A DNA stretch of 64,000 bases from Rufibacter roseus (GTDB taxonomy: Bacteria; Bacteroidota; Bacteroidia; Cytophagales; Hymenobacteraceae), in contig NZ_LRML01000013.1 in assembly GCF_001647285.1 (NCBI RefSeq), positions 1 through 64,000 on the forward strand, read 5' to 3'. The notes under the pieces were generated by a model. The model searched no databases, was not told the DNA's origin, and saw only the letters and a program-made list of their open reading frames with translations. The position numbers were made by a program, and so were the translations under genes. Shown here piece by piece: positions 24,848-32,953 of this stretch. The number at the start of each line of letters is the position of its first letter. The stretch's first letter is position 1.

Positions 24848-25894
24848 ATGAAAATTCTTATAACAGGAGGTGCCGGATTCATAGGCTCCCACGTGGTTCG
24901 GCTGTTTGTAACTAAATATCCAAACTATCAAATATTTAACTTGGATAAATTGACATATGCGGGCAATCTGCAGAACCTGACAGATATAGAAAATGCACCT
25001 AACTATACCTTCGTAAAAGGAGATATTACTGACCAAGCATTTATCAGCAACCTGTTTCAGGAGCAGAAGTTTGATGCGGTGATTCATTTGGCGGCGGAGT
25101 CGCATGTGGACAGATCAATCACTGACCCAATGGCATTTGTGTTTACTAACGTTATTGGAACTTGCTACCTGCTGCACGCGGCTAAAGAACTCTGGAAGTC
25201 TGACTTCAGCAATAAACTTTTTTATCACGTTTCCACCGATGAGGTATATGGTTCTTTAGGCGAGGAAGGCATGTTTACCGAGGAAACTAAGTATGACCCT
25301 CGCTCTCCATATTCTGCCTCAAAGGCCAGCTCTGACCATTTCGTGCGAGCTTACAATCACACCTACGGCATGCCGGTGAAGGTGTCTAACTGCTCGAACA
25401 ACTACGGACCTAACCATTTCCCGGAGAAGCTGATTCCACTTGCGCTCAATAACATCAAGAATGAAAAGCCAGTGCCAGTGTATGGCAAAGGCGAGAATGT
25501 GCGTGACTGGCTGTACGTGATTGACCATGCGCGCGCCATTGATGACGTGTTCCACAAAGGCCAAGTGGGCGAGACCTATAATATTGGCGGCGTGAACGAG
25601 TGGCGGAATATTGACCTCATCCACCTGCTATGCGACATCATGGACCGAAAGTTAGGTCGTGAGGAAGGTGCCTCGCGCAAGCTAATCACTTTTGTGACAG
25701 ACCGCGCCGGACATGATTTGCGCTACGCTATCGACTCCTCAAAAATCATGAACGAGTTGGGCTGGGAGCCGTCTGTTACCTTTGAGGAAGGATTGGAGAA
25801 AACAGTAGACTGGTACCTGCAAAACGAAGACTGGCTGCAGAACGTAACTTCTGGTAACTATCAAGAATACTACCAGAAACAATACTCTCAGTAA
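24848..25894 (+). CDS. rfbB: dTDP-glucose 4,6-dehydratase
   Basis: A 348-residue SDR enzyme that converts dTDP-glucose to dTDP-4-keto-6-deoxyglucose. ILITGGAGFIGSHVVRLF opens the NAD-binding fold, HVSTDEVYGSLG is the RfbB active-site signature (Thr-Asp-Glu), and SPYSASKASSDHFVRAY carries Tyr-x-x-x-Lys. NCSNNYGPNHFPEKLIPL is also diagnostic. It uses the product of RfbA (26994-27854). The next enzymes for dTDP-rhamnose (RfbC, RfbD) are not in the window, so the final sugar is unknown. Confidence 0.95.
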   Translation: MKILITGGAGFIGSHVVRLFVTKYPNYQIFNLDKLTYAGNLQNLTDIENAPNYTFVKGDITDQAFISNLFQEQKFDAVIHLAAESHVDRSITDPMAFVFTNVIGTCYLLHAAKELWKSDFSNKLFYHVSTDEVYGSLGEEGMFTEETKYDPRSPYSASKASSDHFVRAYNHTYGMPVKVSNCSNNYGPNHFPEKLIPLALNNIKNEKPVPVYGKGENVRDWLYVIDHARAIDDVFHKGQVGETYNIGGVNEWRNIDLIHLLCDIMDRKLGREEGASRKLITFVTDRAGHDLRYAIDSSKIMNELGWEPSVTFEEGLEKTVDWYLQNEDWLQNVTSGNYQEYYQKQYSQ

Positions 25895-25903
25895 TAACAA
25901 GAG

Positions 25904-25953
25904 TTAGCTGTGAATTTGGCCTGTTTTCTTAAAAACAGCAAATTCACAGCTAA
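25904..25953. repeat. Dispersed palindrome, copy 11 (50 bp, unusual outer arms)
   Basis: TTAGCTGTGAATTT pairs perfectly with AAATTCACAGCTAA, around a CTGTTTTCTTAAAAACAG inner stem. The outer arm sequence differs from other copies but pairs fully. It lies 9 bp after the rfbB stop codon. Confidence 0.9.
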
Positions 25954-25979
25954 TAATTCCTAATTATTAATTAATCGTC

Positions 25980-26987
25980 GTGTATAATTCCCCTTTTCAT
26001 AACAAACCGCTAGACAACACTGCATTTCTGATTACTGGCGGAGCGGGCTTCATTGGTTCCAACCTTGTGGAGTATTTGCTGAAGTACAACGCCAAGAAAG
26101 TGCGGGTGCTGGACAATTATTCCAACGGCTTTCATAAAAATTTGAAAGCTTTTCAAGATAATCCGGCTTTGGAAGTTATGGAGGGAGATATCAGAGACTT
26201 AGAAACTTGCAAGAAGGCCTGCGAGGGAATGGATATTGTGCTACACCAGGCTGCTCTCGGCTCTGTACCACGCAGCGTGAAGGACCCAGTGACTTCTAAT
26301 GAGGTGAACGTAAGCGGTTTCGTGAATATGCTGATGGCAGCGAAAGAGCAGAGTGTGAAGCGCTTCGTTTACGCCGCCTCTTCCTCTACATACGGAGACA
26401 GCAAATCTTTGCCCAAGGTAGAAGATAAGATTGGCCGTCCGTTGTCACCGTACGCAGTGACTAAATATGTAAATGAGTTATATGCCGATGTATTTGGGAA
26501 GACTTACGGAATGGAAATCATTGGCTTGCGATATTTCAACATTTTCGGGCCGAGACAAGACCCAAACGGCGCGTATGCGGCGGTTATTCCTTTGTTTATT
26601 GATGCCGTGCTGAACAACCGAGGGCCTAGAATGAACGGTGACGGTGAGCATACTCGTGACTTCACCTTCGTAGAGAATTGCGTGGAGGCGAATATTCGGG
26701 CAGCATTGGTTGAAAATCCTGAGGCTATAAATCAAGTGTATAACATAGCGGTGGGAGACAGAACCTCCTTAAATGACCTGTTCAATATTCTGAAGGATGA
26801 AGCGGGTGTTGATGTGCAGGCCGAGTATGGGCCGGAGCGTCTTGGAGACATTCGGGATAGTTTGGCAGATATTTCTAAAGCTAGAAAACTATTAGGCTAT
26901 AACCCGCAAATTAAAATACAGGAAGGGTTGCGTATCACCTTAGACTGGTTCCGGAACAACCAAGACTTCATCTATAACCAAAAGTAG
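25980..26987 (+). CDS. UDP-N-acetylglucosamine 4-epimerase-like (WbpP/TviC type)
   Basis: A 335-residue SDR epimerase starting at GTG. FLITGGAGFIGSNLVEYLLK (about 17-36) binds NAD, and VYAASSSTYGDS with SPYAVTKYVNELYA provide the Ser and Tyr-x-x-x-Lys. VLHQAALGSVPRSVKDP and FNIFGPRQDPNGAYAAVIP are typical of the WbpP/TviC group acting on UDP-GlcNAc/GalNAc or their uronates. It is set off from rfbB by a 50-bp palindrome but closely precedes rfbA (6 bp). It likely feeds UDP-GalNAc or GalNAcA into polysaccharide synthesis with the dehydrogenase at 22515. Confidence 0.88.
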   Translation: MYNSPFHNKPLDNTAFLITGGAGFIGSNLVEYLLKYNAKKVRVLDNYSNGFHKNLKAFQDNPALEVMEGDIRDLETCKKACEGMDIVLHQAALGSVPRSVKDPVTSNEVNVSGFVNMLMAAKEQSVKRFVYAASSSTYGDSKSLPKVEDKIGRPLSPYAVTKYVNELYADVFGKTYGMEIIGLRYFNIFGPRQDPNGAYAAVIPLFIDAVLNNRGPRMNGDGEHTRDFTFVENCVEANIRAALVENPEAINQVYNIAVGDRTSLNDLFNILKDEAGVDVQAEYGPERLGDIRDSLADISKARKLLGYNPQIKIQEGLRITLDWFRNNQDFIYNQK

Positions 26988-26993
26988 AAGAAC

Positions 26994-27854
26994 ATGAAAG
27001 GAATTATCTTGGCAGGTGGCTCGGGCACCAGATTGCACCCCTTAACGCTGGCGGTTAGCAAACAGCTAATGCCGGTGTATGATAAACCTATGATTTATTA
27101 CCCGCTTAGCACGCTTATGCTGGCTGGTATCAAAGATATTCTCATCATCTCCACGCCGCATGACCTTCCAATGTTTGAGCGACTGCTGGGCGATGGTAGC
27201 CAGATAGGCTGTTGCTTCAGCTATCAGGTGCAGGAGGTGCCGAATGGGCTGGCGCAGGCCTTCGTCTTAGGGGCGGATTTCGTGGGCAAGGACAAAGCCG
27301 CTTTGATTTTAGGCGACAACATCTTCTATGGCTCTGGCATGGGTGAACTGCTCCAAGCAAATAAAGATCCTGATGGAGGGGTGGTGTATGCATACCACGT
27401 GCAGGACCCGGAGCGCTACGGCGTGGTAGAGTTCGACGGGGACAACAAAGTTATATCCATTGAGGAGAAGCCGAAACAGCCCAAATCTAATTACGCGGTA
27501 CCTGGGCTCTACTTCTACGACAATGACGTGGTTGACATCGCCAAGAATCTGAAGCCCAGCCCCAGAGGAGAGTATGAAATTACCGATGTGAATAAAGAGT
27601 ATTTGAGAAGAGGCAAATTGAAAGTGGGTATTTTGAACCGCGGAACCGCTTGGTTGGACACTGGCACCATTCAGTCACTGATGCAGGCAGCCACGTTTGT
27701 GCAGGTGATTGAGGAGCGGCAGGGTCTCAAAATTGGAGCTATTGAAGAAGTAGCCTACCGAATGGGCTTCATCAATGCCGAGCAGTTGCAGAGGGTGGCT
27801 GAGCCATTGCGCAAGAGCGGGTATGGAGATTACTTGTTAAGCATCTTAAAGTAA
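26994..27854 (+). CDS. rfbA: Glucose-1-phosphate thymidylyltransferase
   Basis: A 286-residue nucleotidyltransferase that makes dTDP-glucose from glucose-1-phosphate and d[23 protein letters not shown] at the N-terminus is the signature with the catalytic residues, and [14 protein letters not shown] follows. [11 protein letters not shown] and [12 protein letters not shown] are also typical, as is [10 protein letters not shown]. Length matches the RmlA short form. The usual order rfbA-rfbB is reversed, with an epimerase between them. It is the last gene of the sugar cassette and converges with chrA. Confidence 0.95.
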   Translation: MKGIILAGGSGTRLHPLTLAVSKQLMPVYDKPMIYYPLSTLMLAGIKDILIISTPHDLPMFERLLGDGSQIGCCFSYQVQEVPNGLAQAFVLGADFVGKDKAALILGDNIFYGSGMGELLQANKDPDGGVVYAYHVQDPERYGVVEFDGDNKVISIEEKPKQPKSNYAVPGLYFYDNDVVDIAKNLKPSPRGEYEITDVNKEYLRRGKLKVGILNRGTAWLDTGTIQSLMQAATFVQVIEERQGLKIGAIEEVAYRMGFINAEQLQRVAEPLRKSGYGDYLLSILK

Positions 27855-27897
27855 TATACTTAGCTTCTATACAAAAATAGCCTGAAAGCAGAACCAG

Positions 27898-27941
27898 CTT
27901 CTATTTTCGGACTATTTTTGTAAAATGAAGTCAAAAACAAG
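27898..27941. repeat. Dispersed ~40-bp palindrome, copy 12
   Basis: CTTCTATTTTCGGACTATTTT pairs loosely with AAAATGAAGTCAAAAACAAG. Located between convergent rfbA and chrA, 1 bp from the chrA stop codon. Confidence 0.7.
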
Positions 27942-27942
27942 T

Positions 27943-29118
27943 TTACCCCGGAAACAGCAAACCTACTACTAGCCCTGTCAGAATAAGTAATGGAGCAGGA
28001 ACTTTCGTCCAAAGCAATAGGGCAAAAGTAACTACCACCAAACCGAAATTGTAAGGCGTGTTTTCGATGGGGTGATACAGCATAATGGCCGCCGCGCAGA
28101 CCAAACCCGAGCCCACAGCATTAATGCCTTCCAGAGAAGCTTGGATTACACGGAATTTGCGAAGTTCTCCCCAGAACCGAATCACAAAGAAAATTAAGAA
28201 CGTACCCGGCAGAAAAATGGCAATGGTAGAGACAATGCCGCCAAGAATCTGACCGCCCCATCCATACTCCCGCATAGAAAGCGTTCCAATATAAGAACAG
28301 AAGGAGAACACCGGCCCCGGCAGCGCCTGCACCATGGCAAAGCCCGATAGAAATTCCTTTGAGCTGAGGTAACTTTTAAATACTACGAACTCAGTATACA
28401 TGAGCGGAATCAGCACCTGACCGCCTCCAAAAATAAGGCTGCCGTTCCGGTAGAAGTTCTCAAACAACAAAACAGCTCTTAACTGTGTGTAGCGTCCCAG
28501 TAACGCCGCCGCCACCAACACTCCGGCAAAAAGAAGAAAGTTTGCCCACTCCACCCGCATTGGTTTCTTCTCTAGAATAGGTTGGCGTTTGAACCGAAAG
28601 GCAGTAAGGCTACCCCCAGCCAACAGCAGCGCCGGAAAAACCCAAGGCGACCGGAAGAAGTAGGAGAGAATGGCAGAAACCATTAAAATAAGAATTCCCA
28701 ACTTAGTAGTGACCACCTTGGAGCTGATGCGGTACGCGGCAAAGGCCACAAAACCCACCGCCATAGGCTGAATAAAACGGGTAAAACCCAAAGGGGCGCC
28801 TTTATCTCCCAGAAAAGAAATCAAAAGGCCGGCGGCAATCATTATGAGGGCGGCGGGGGCAATCCAGACCAAAAGTGTGAGGTACGCCAGGTTTGGCCCA
28901 CCTACTTTAAACCCGATGGCAGTAATGGTTTGGGTGGAGGTGGGGCCGGGCAGGATGTTGCAAAGGGCGTTGAGCTCCATAAGCTCCTTTTCGTTGATGA
29001 ACCGCCTTTTCTCTACCAGCAGCCGCAACATCATGGCAATATGCGCCTGAGGCCCTCCAAACGCAGTAAGCGAAAGAGTGGCCACGTCTTTTAAGAAGAT
29101 AATGTTCCGTGGGCGCAA
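27943..29118 (-). CDS. chrA: Chromate transporter (long-chain, two-domain)
   Basis: A 391-residue inner-membrane protein of the CHR family with the duplicated form typical of chromate efflux. Each half has one copy of the family motifs: LSLTAFGGPQAHIAMM with NILPGPTSTQT in the first, and FGGGQVLIPLMYTEF with ALPGPVFSFCSYIG in the second. About ten to twelve hydrophobic helices are visible. It is predicted to export chromate, possibly by exchange with sulfate or proton motive force. No ChrB regulator is nearby. It converges with the sugar cassette and is not functionally linked to it. Confidence 0.92.
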   Translation of the reverse strand: MRPRNIIFLKDVATLSLTAFGGPQAHIAMMLRLLVEKRRFINEKELMELNALCNILPGPTSTQTITAIGFKVGGPNLAYLTLLVWIAPAALIMIAAGLLISFLGDKGAPLGFTRFIQPMAVGFVAFAAYRISSKVVTTKLGILILMVSAILSYFFRSPWVFPALLLAGGSLTAFRFKRQPILEKKPMRVEWANFLLFAGVLVAAALLGRYTQLRAVLLFENFYRNGSLIFGGGQVLIPLMYTEFVVFKSYLSSKEFLSGFAMVQALPGPVFSFCSYIGTLSMREYGWGGQILGGIVSTIAIFLPGTFLIFFVIRFWGELRKFRVIQASLEGINAVGSGLVCAAAIMLYHPIENTPYNFGLVVVTFALLLWTKVPAPLLILTGLVVGLLFPG

Positions 29119-29136
29119 GGGCTAAAAGTAAGAGGA

Positions 29137-29173
29137 CGTTTTAGGCTAATTTTTAAAAATAAGCATAAAAACG
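29137..29173. repeat. Dispersed ~40-bp palindrome, copy 13
   Basis: CGTTTTAGGCT and AGCATAAAAACG arms around ATTTTTAAAAAT, between the chrA start (18 bp away) and the long palindrome that begins at 29173. Confidence 0.65.
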
Positions 29174-29363
29174 AAAGGAGCCTCAAGAGCTTATTTAAAT
29201 TTTAGGTTTGTAAGCGAAAGTAGTTAGAGTAAGGTTCTGACGAAGTGGTTTTTGAGCCTCGTAGCAGCGCTACGAAGGTGATAAAAGCACAAAGGCAGGT
29301 TCTTGCTATAACTACTTGCAGCGAAAAGCTAAAGTTTAAACAAGCTCTTAAAGAGCTCCTTTC
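29173..29363. repeat. 191-bp near-symmetric long palindrome
   Basis: GAAAGGAGC (29173-29181) pairs with GCTCCTTTC (29355-29363), AGAGCTTATTTAAATTTTAG (from 29186) with CTAAAGTTTAAACAAGCTCT (to 29348), AGTAGTTAGAG with CTATAACTACT, and the centre is CGTAGC-AGC-GCTACG (29260-29274). The midpoint of the whole (29268) agrees with the centre of the inner hairpin (29267). It has no coding potential. It could be a miniature transposable element or a structured RNA. Confidence 0.8.
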
Positions 29364-29380
29364 TAAATTTCTGGAAAAAC

Positions 29381-30352
29381 TTATTTTTTTAATCCAAGTT
29401 CCACTAGGCGCTCGTTCAAGAACTCGCCGGCGGTAATATCTGGGAACTGTTTCGGGTTTTGCTCATCAATACAACCTTCCAGGCAAGTCAAGTCCATCTC
29501 GGAGCGAGGGTGCATGAAGAACGGAATGGAGAAGCGGGAGGTATTCATCAGCTCACGCGGCGGGTTCACTACGCGGTGAATGGTAGACTTCAATTTGTTG
29601 TTGGTGTGGCGAGACAGCATGTCACCCACGTTTACAATCACCTGCTCGGGCAGGGCGGTAATCGGAATCCATTTACCGTCGCGGCGGAGAACTTGCAGGC
29701 CATCGGCAGAGGCGCCCATTAATAATGTAATTAGGTTGATATCACCGTGCTCGGCGGCACGTACGGCATCGGCGGGTACGGCATCTGGGTTTTCTATCGG
29801 GAAGTAATGGATAGGGCGAAGAATGCTGTTTCCGTTGTGCACTTTGGCATCGAAATAATCTTCAGACAAGCCTAGGTATATAGCCAAAGCTTTCAGCACC
29901 TGCTTGCCAGCAGCTTCCAGACGCTGATACGCCTCCAAGGCCACCTCTTTGAACTCAGGCACTTCTTCCGGCCAAACGTTGTCTGGGTACTCTTCTTTAA
30001 TTGGGTCATTGTCGGTCACTTCCTGGCCTACGTGGTAGAACTCCTTCAGGTCGCCGGTGTTACGGCCCTTGGCGTGCTCTTTTCCTTTGCCTACGTAGCC
30101 GCGCTGGCCTGCTAAGCCCGGAATCTCATACTTCTGCTTCACCTCATCTGGCAGGGCGAAGAATTTTTTTATGGCGGCGTATAATCGCTCCGTTAGGTCA
30201 TCGCTCAGGCCATGGTTTTTTATCGCCACAAACCCAATATTTTGGTGCGCATCGCCCATTGCCTTCACAAAGGCCGCTTTGCGCTCCGAGTCGCCAGACG
30301 TAAAATCAGCTAAGTCCAGCGAAGGGATTTCCTCCAATAATTTATCGTTCAT
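29381..30352 (-). CDS. Isopenicillin N synthase-family 2OG-Fe(II) oxygenase
   Basis: A 323-residue non-heme iron oxygenase of the 2OG-Fe(II)/isopenicillin N synthase superfamily. The N-terminal DIOX_N region contains FVAIKNHGLSDDL. The iron ligands are His and Asp of EHGDINLITLL (His-x-Asp) and the His of KSTIHRVVNPP, and the 2-oxoglutarate-binding Arg-x-Ser is in NTSRFSIPFF. Length matches the family. The substrate is unknown; relatives act in diverse oxidations and are widespread in Bacteroidota as single genes. There is no biosynthetic cluster around it. Confidence 0.9.
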   Translation of the reverse strand: MNDKLLEEIPSLDLADFTSGDSERKAAFVKAMGDAHQNIGFVAIKNHGLSDDLTERLYAAIKKFFALPDEVKQKYEIPGLAGQRGYVGKGKEHAKGRNTGDLKEFYHVGQEVTDNDPIKEEYPDNVWPEEVPEFKEVALEAYQRLEAAGKQVLKALAIYLGLSEDYFDAKVHNGNSILRPIHYFPIENPDAVPADAVRAAEHGDINLITLLMGASADGLQVLRRDGKWIPITALPEQVIVNVGDMLSRHTNNKLKSTIHRVVNPPRELMNTSRFSIPFFMHPRSEMDLTCLEGCIDEQNPKQFPDITAGEFLNERLVELGLKK

Positions 30353-30412
30353 AAACCTAAGTTGACGTGTTGTTTAATGCGTGTTGTAGTGGGCTGCAAG
30401 TTACGAATTTTC

Positions 30413-30420
30413 TATCTTTG
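30413..30420 (+). promoter_or_regulatory. Putative promoter -7 box of the lipoprotein gene (TATCTTTG)
   Basis: TATCTTTG matches TAnnTTTG and lies 35 bp upstream of the lipoprotein start at 30456. Confidence 0.55.
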
Positions 30421-30455
30421 AAACATTCTGTGCGTTCATACGAAAAACTAATACT

Positions 30456-31322
30456 ATGAAAAACAAACACATCTCTTTACTTGCCGCTGTGGCGCTGCTG
30501 TTCTCAGCCGCCGCTTGTGACAGCAACCGTACCACCACTACCGAAGGAGAAGGAACCGACACCGCCGACCACGCGGCCATGGGCCACGATTCGGCTGGGG
30601 TGCAATACCAAGGCACCATGGGCACACCTATGGAAAAAGGTGGCCTGAAAGTTTATTCTTACAGCAACTCGGTTGATTTCCCTGATGCTAAGCTGGAGCA
30701 AACGGCTCCAGAGGAAAATGCCACGGTAGCCGCCGGTGAAGTGCCGTTTAAGTACACAGTTCAGAACTATGAACTGAGCAAGCAGACGCCAGACGCCGGC
30801 ACGCATGAGCATGCCAATTCGGCCGAAGGCCAGCACATCCACAACATTGTGGACAACGAGCCTTACACCGCGCACTACACCCCAGAGTTCACCAAGAAAA
30901 TGGAAAACGGCGAGCACGTGGTCCTGTCTTTCTTGTCACGGTCTTACCACGAGAGCATTAAACATCCAACTGCTTATACTTTGCGTGAAGTGAAAGTGGG
31001 CAACGGAGGCAAGACCATGGATTTCAAGAAAGACGATCAGCACTTGTTCTACAGCCGTCCTAAAGGCGAGTACAAAGGCGCCGATACCAAAAAAGTGATG
31101 TTGGATTTCTACCTAGTGAACACCACCCTCAGCCCCGACGGAAACAAAGTGCGCGCCACCATCAACGGCAATGAGTTCATTCTGGACCAGTGGCTACCGT
31201 ACCTGATTGAGGGCTTGCCAATGGGTGAAAACACGTTCAAACTGGAGCTCATCAACAGCCAAGGCCAAGTAATTCCAGGGCCCTTCAATACCGTAACCCG
31301 TACCGTTACTTTGAAAGAATAG
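30456..31322 (+). CDS. Hypothetical lipoprotein with His-rich segments
   Basis: A 288-residue predicted lipoprotein. The signal peptide MKNKHISLLAAVALLFSAAA precedes the lipid-attachment Cys21, followed by a Thr/Glu/Asp/Gly-rich linker. Histidines cluster in DHAAMGHDSAG (about 38-48) and in THEHANSAEGQHIHNIVDN (about 112-130), which could bind a metal, though this is inference. The middle holds VLSFLSRSYHESIKHPTAY and the C-terminal third resembles an immunoglobulin-like beta fold (NTFKLELINSQGQVIPGPF). I do not recognise the family. It has a promoter box at 30413 and a strong terminator after it, so it is probably monocistronic. Confidence 0.75.
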   Translation: MKNKHISLLAAVALLFSAAACDSNRTTTTEGEGTDTADHAAMGHDSAGVQYQGTMGTPMEKGGLKVYSYSNSVDFPDAKLEQTAPEENATVAAGEVPFKYTVQNYELSKQTPDAGTHEHANSAEGQHIHNIVDNEPYTAHYTPEFTKKMENGEHVVLSFLSRSYHESIKHPTAYTLREVKVGNGGKTMDFKKDDQHLFYSRPKGEYKGADTKKVMLDFYLVNTTLSPDGNKVRATINGNEFILDQWLPYLIEGLPMGENTFKLELINSQGQVIPGPFNTVTRTVTLKE

Positions 31323-31345
31323 TTTATAAATTGCTGCACATAAGC

Positions 31346-31377
31346 AAAGAGCCGCTCTATCAGGAGCGGCTCTTTTT
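31346..31377 (+). terminator. Intrinsic terminator of the His-rich lipoprotein gene
   Basis: AAAGAGCCGCTC pairs with GAGCGGCTCTTT and is followed by further T residues, 23 bp after the stop codon. Confidence 0.85.
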
Positions 31378-31392
31378 GTTTTTCAAATTTTA

Positions 31393-31430
31393 TGTTTTGG
31401 AATCGTTTTCAAGAAAAGAGACCGAAAACA
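31393..31430. repeat. Dispersed ~40-bp palindrome, copy 14
   Basis: TGTTTTGG and CCGAAAACA arms around CGTTTTCAAGAAAAG, just after the terminator at 31346-31377. Confidence 0.75.
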
Positions 31431-31597
31431 CAAAACTACACAGGCCAATATAGGGGCAAGAGCTTTATAAATTGTCTTGGAATAAATGTAATTAATGTCA
31501 GAGGTGTGCGACTAATATTGAACATTCCTTCCTCCCTGGCACACCAGCAATTGTAGCGAAGAGTATAGCAAATATTCCTTTCAAAGAACGCCCACAC

Positions 31598-32083
31598 ATG
31601 CAGTTTGAGAAAATATTCAGAACTAAAACTGGCTATTGCCATGTGCTGCCGCAGAAAATAGCTTTCACCCGCGATGGCATTTTAGGCAACCTGACGGAGA
31701 AATCAACGGGTGCAAGGGTGGCCAACTTATTCGCCGTTTATGGCCTGATTGCCTTGTTTTTGCTGTACCAGGCCATTACCAGCTACCAAACGAACCATAC
31801 GTTTCAGGCTACCTTCTTTGGGTTGCTGAGCGGGTATTTGTTTGTGGGCATCTTAAGGAGCCGGAATAATACGGCGGTGCAGAGCATTGCTCGAGAAAAT
31901 ATTCAGAAAGTAAAGTTCAAGAAAGCCACCAGCCTGTCGCGCGCTTATTTTGAAGTCTTTTATAAAGACGAAGAAAACCGTACCAAAAAACGACTGATTT
32001 TGCTGCCGGGCTCTGCGTCTGATGGTACCGAAGAAATAGATAGGGCCACAAAAATTTTCAAAGAGGAAAACCTGATAAAGTAG
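31598..32083 (+). CDS. Hypothetical two-pass membrane protein
   Basis: A 161-residue protein of unknown function. Two hydrophobic helices lie at about 42-59 (ANLFAVYGLIALFLLYQA) and 70-85 (TFFGLLSGYLFVGIL), flanked by a short N-terminal region and a C-terminal charged domain (IARENIQKVKFKK, VFYKDEENRTKKRLILLPG). That layout resembles small PH-like bacterial membrane proteins, but I cannot assign it. Its stop codon is 138 bp upstream of the efflux ATPase gene, with two perfect hairpins in between, so co-transcription with the efflux genes is uncertain. Confidence 0.7.
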   Translation: MQFEKIFRTKTGYCHVLPQKIAFTRDGILGNLTEKSTGARVANLFAVYGLIALFLLYQAITSYQTNHTFQATFFGLLSGYLFVGILRSRNNTAVQSIARENIQKVKFKKATSLSRAYFEVFYKDEENRTKKRLILLPGSASDGTEEIDRATKIFKEENLIK

Positions 32084-32094
32084 AGCCACTCTGA

Positions 32095-32132
32095 GGCAGA
32101 GATTTTTATTCAGAAGAATAAAAATCTCTGCC
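32095..32132 (+). terminator. Perfect 17-bp hairpin
   Basis: GGCAGAGATTTTTATTC and GAATAAAAATCTCTGCC flank an AGAA loop, 11 bp after the stop codon at 32083. There is no T run after it, so it may be a processing or attenuation structure, not a classical terminator. Confidence 0.6.
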
Positions 32133-32164
32133 AAAGCAACCAAACCTAATTCTTCTGCATCTAT

Positions 32165-32186
32165 CTCGGAAAGAAAGCTTTCCGAG
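32165..32186 (+). promoter_or_regulatory. Perfect hairpin in the efflux operon leader
   Basis: CTCGGAAAG and CTTTCCGAG flank an AAAG loop, 35 bp upstream of the ABC ATPase start codon. A regulatory role is inferred only from position. Confidence 0.4.
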
Positions 32187-32221
32187 GCACACAAATACTT
32201 TACCCGCTATCGCTCAAAACT

Positions 32222-32941
32222 ATGATTCACCTGCAGGGCATCCACAAGTATTACACCATGGCGCAGAACAAGCTCCATGTGCTAAAAGGCATAGATTTGC
32301 ACGTGCGCGAAGGTGAATTAGTGTCCATCATGGGTTCCTCGGGCTCGGGCAAATCTACGCTGCTCAACATACTGGGTATTCTGGATGATTACGACCAAGG
32401 CCAGTACACGCTGGCGGGGACTTCCATCAAAAACCTGTCGCAGACCAGGGCGGCACAGTACCGCAACCAGTTTCTGGGCTTCGTGTTTCAGAGCTTTAAT
32501 TTGCTCACCTTCAAAAACGCCATGGAAAACGTGGCGCTGCCGCTGTACTACCAGAAAGTGGGCCGCAAAGAGCGCAACAAACTGGCGCTGGGGTACCTGG
32601 ACCGCGTGGGGCTGAAAGATTGGGCCGAACACTCACCCAACGAAATGTCAGGTGGGCAACGGCAGCGTGTGGCCATTGCCCGGGCTCTTATCAGTCAACC
32701 GAAATTGATATTAGCCGATGAGCCCACTGGTGCCTTAGACACTAAGACTACTGAAGAGGTGATGGAGATATTCAAAGACGTGAACCGCCAGGGCATGACC
32801 GTGGTGATTGTGACGCACGAAAACGACATAGCCGCCCAAACCGACCGTGTTATCCGGCTCAAAGATGGTCTGATTCTGGACGATGGCTTGGGCAATAAAT
32901 CTGAGGAATTTCTGACCAAAGTTGCTTATTCCCAAGCATAA
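32222..32941 (+). CDS. ABC transporter ATP-binding protein (MacB/LolD type)
   Basis: A 239-residue ATPase subunit of the MacB/LolD-like ABC family, powering export by the neighbouring FtsX-like permeases. Walker A is GSSGSGKST (38-46), the signature is MSGGQRQRVAIARAL (about 145-159) and Walker B is LILADEPTGALD. The Q-loop region FVFQSFNLL and the switch IVTHENDIA are also in place. The permease gene begins 12 bp downstream, indicating an operon with 32954-34198 and probably the second permease and adaptor. Confidence 0.94.
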   Translation: MIHLQGIHKYYTMAQNKLHVLKGIDLHVREGELVSIMGSSGSGKSTLLNILGILDDYDQGQYTLAGTSIKNLSQTRAAQYRNQFLGFVFQSFNLLTFKNAMENVALPLYYQKVGRKERNKLALGYLDRVGLKDWAEHSPNEMSGGQRQRVAIARALISQPKLILADEPTGALDTKTTEEVMEIFKDVNRQGMTVVIVTHENDIAAQTDRVIRLKDGLILDDGLGNKSEEFLTKVAYSQA

Positions 32942-32953
32942 CTCCCGCAGCGT

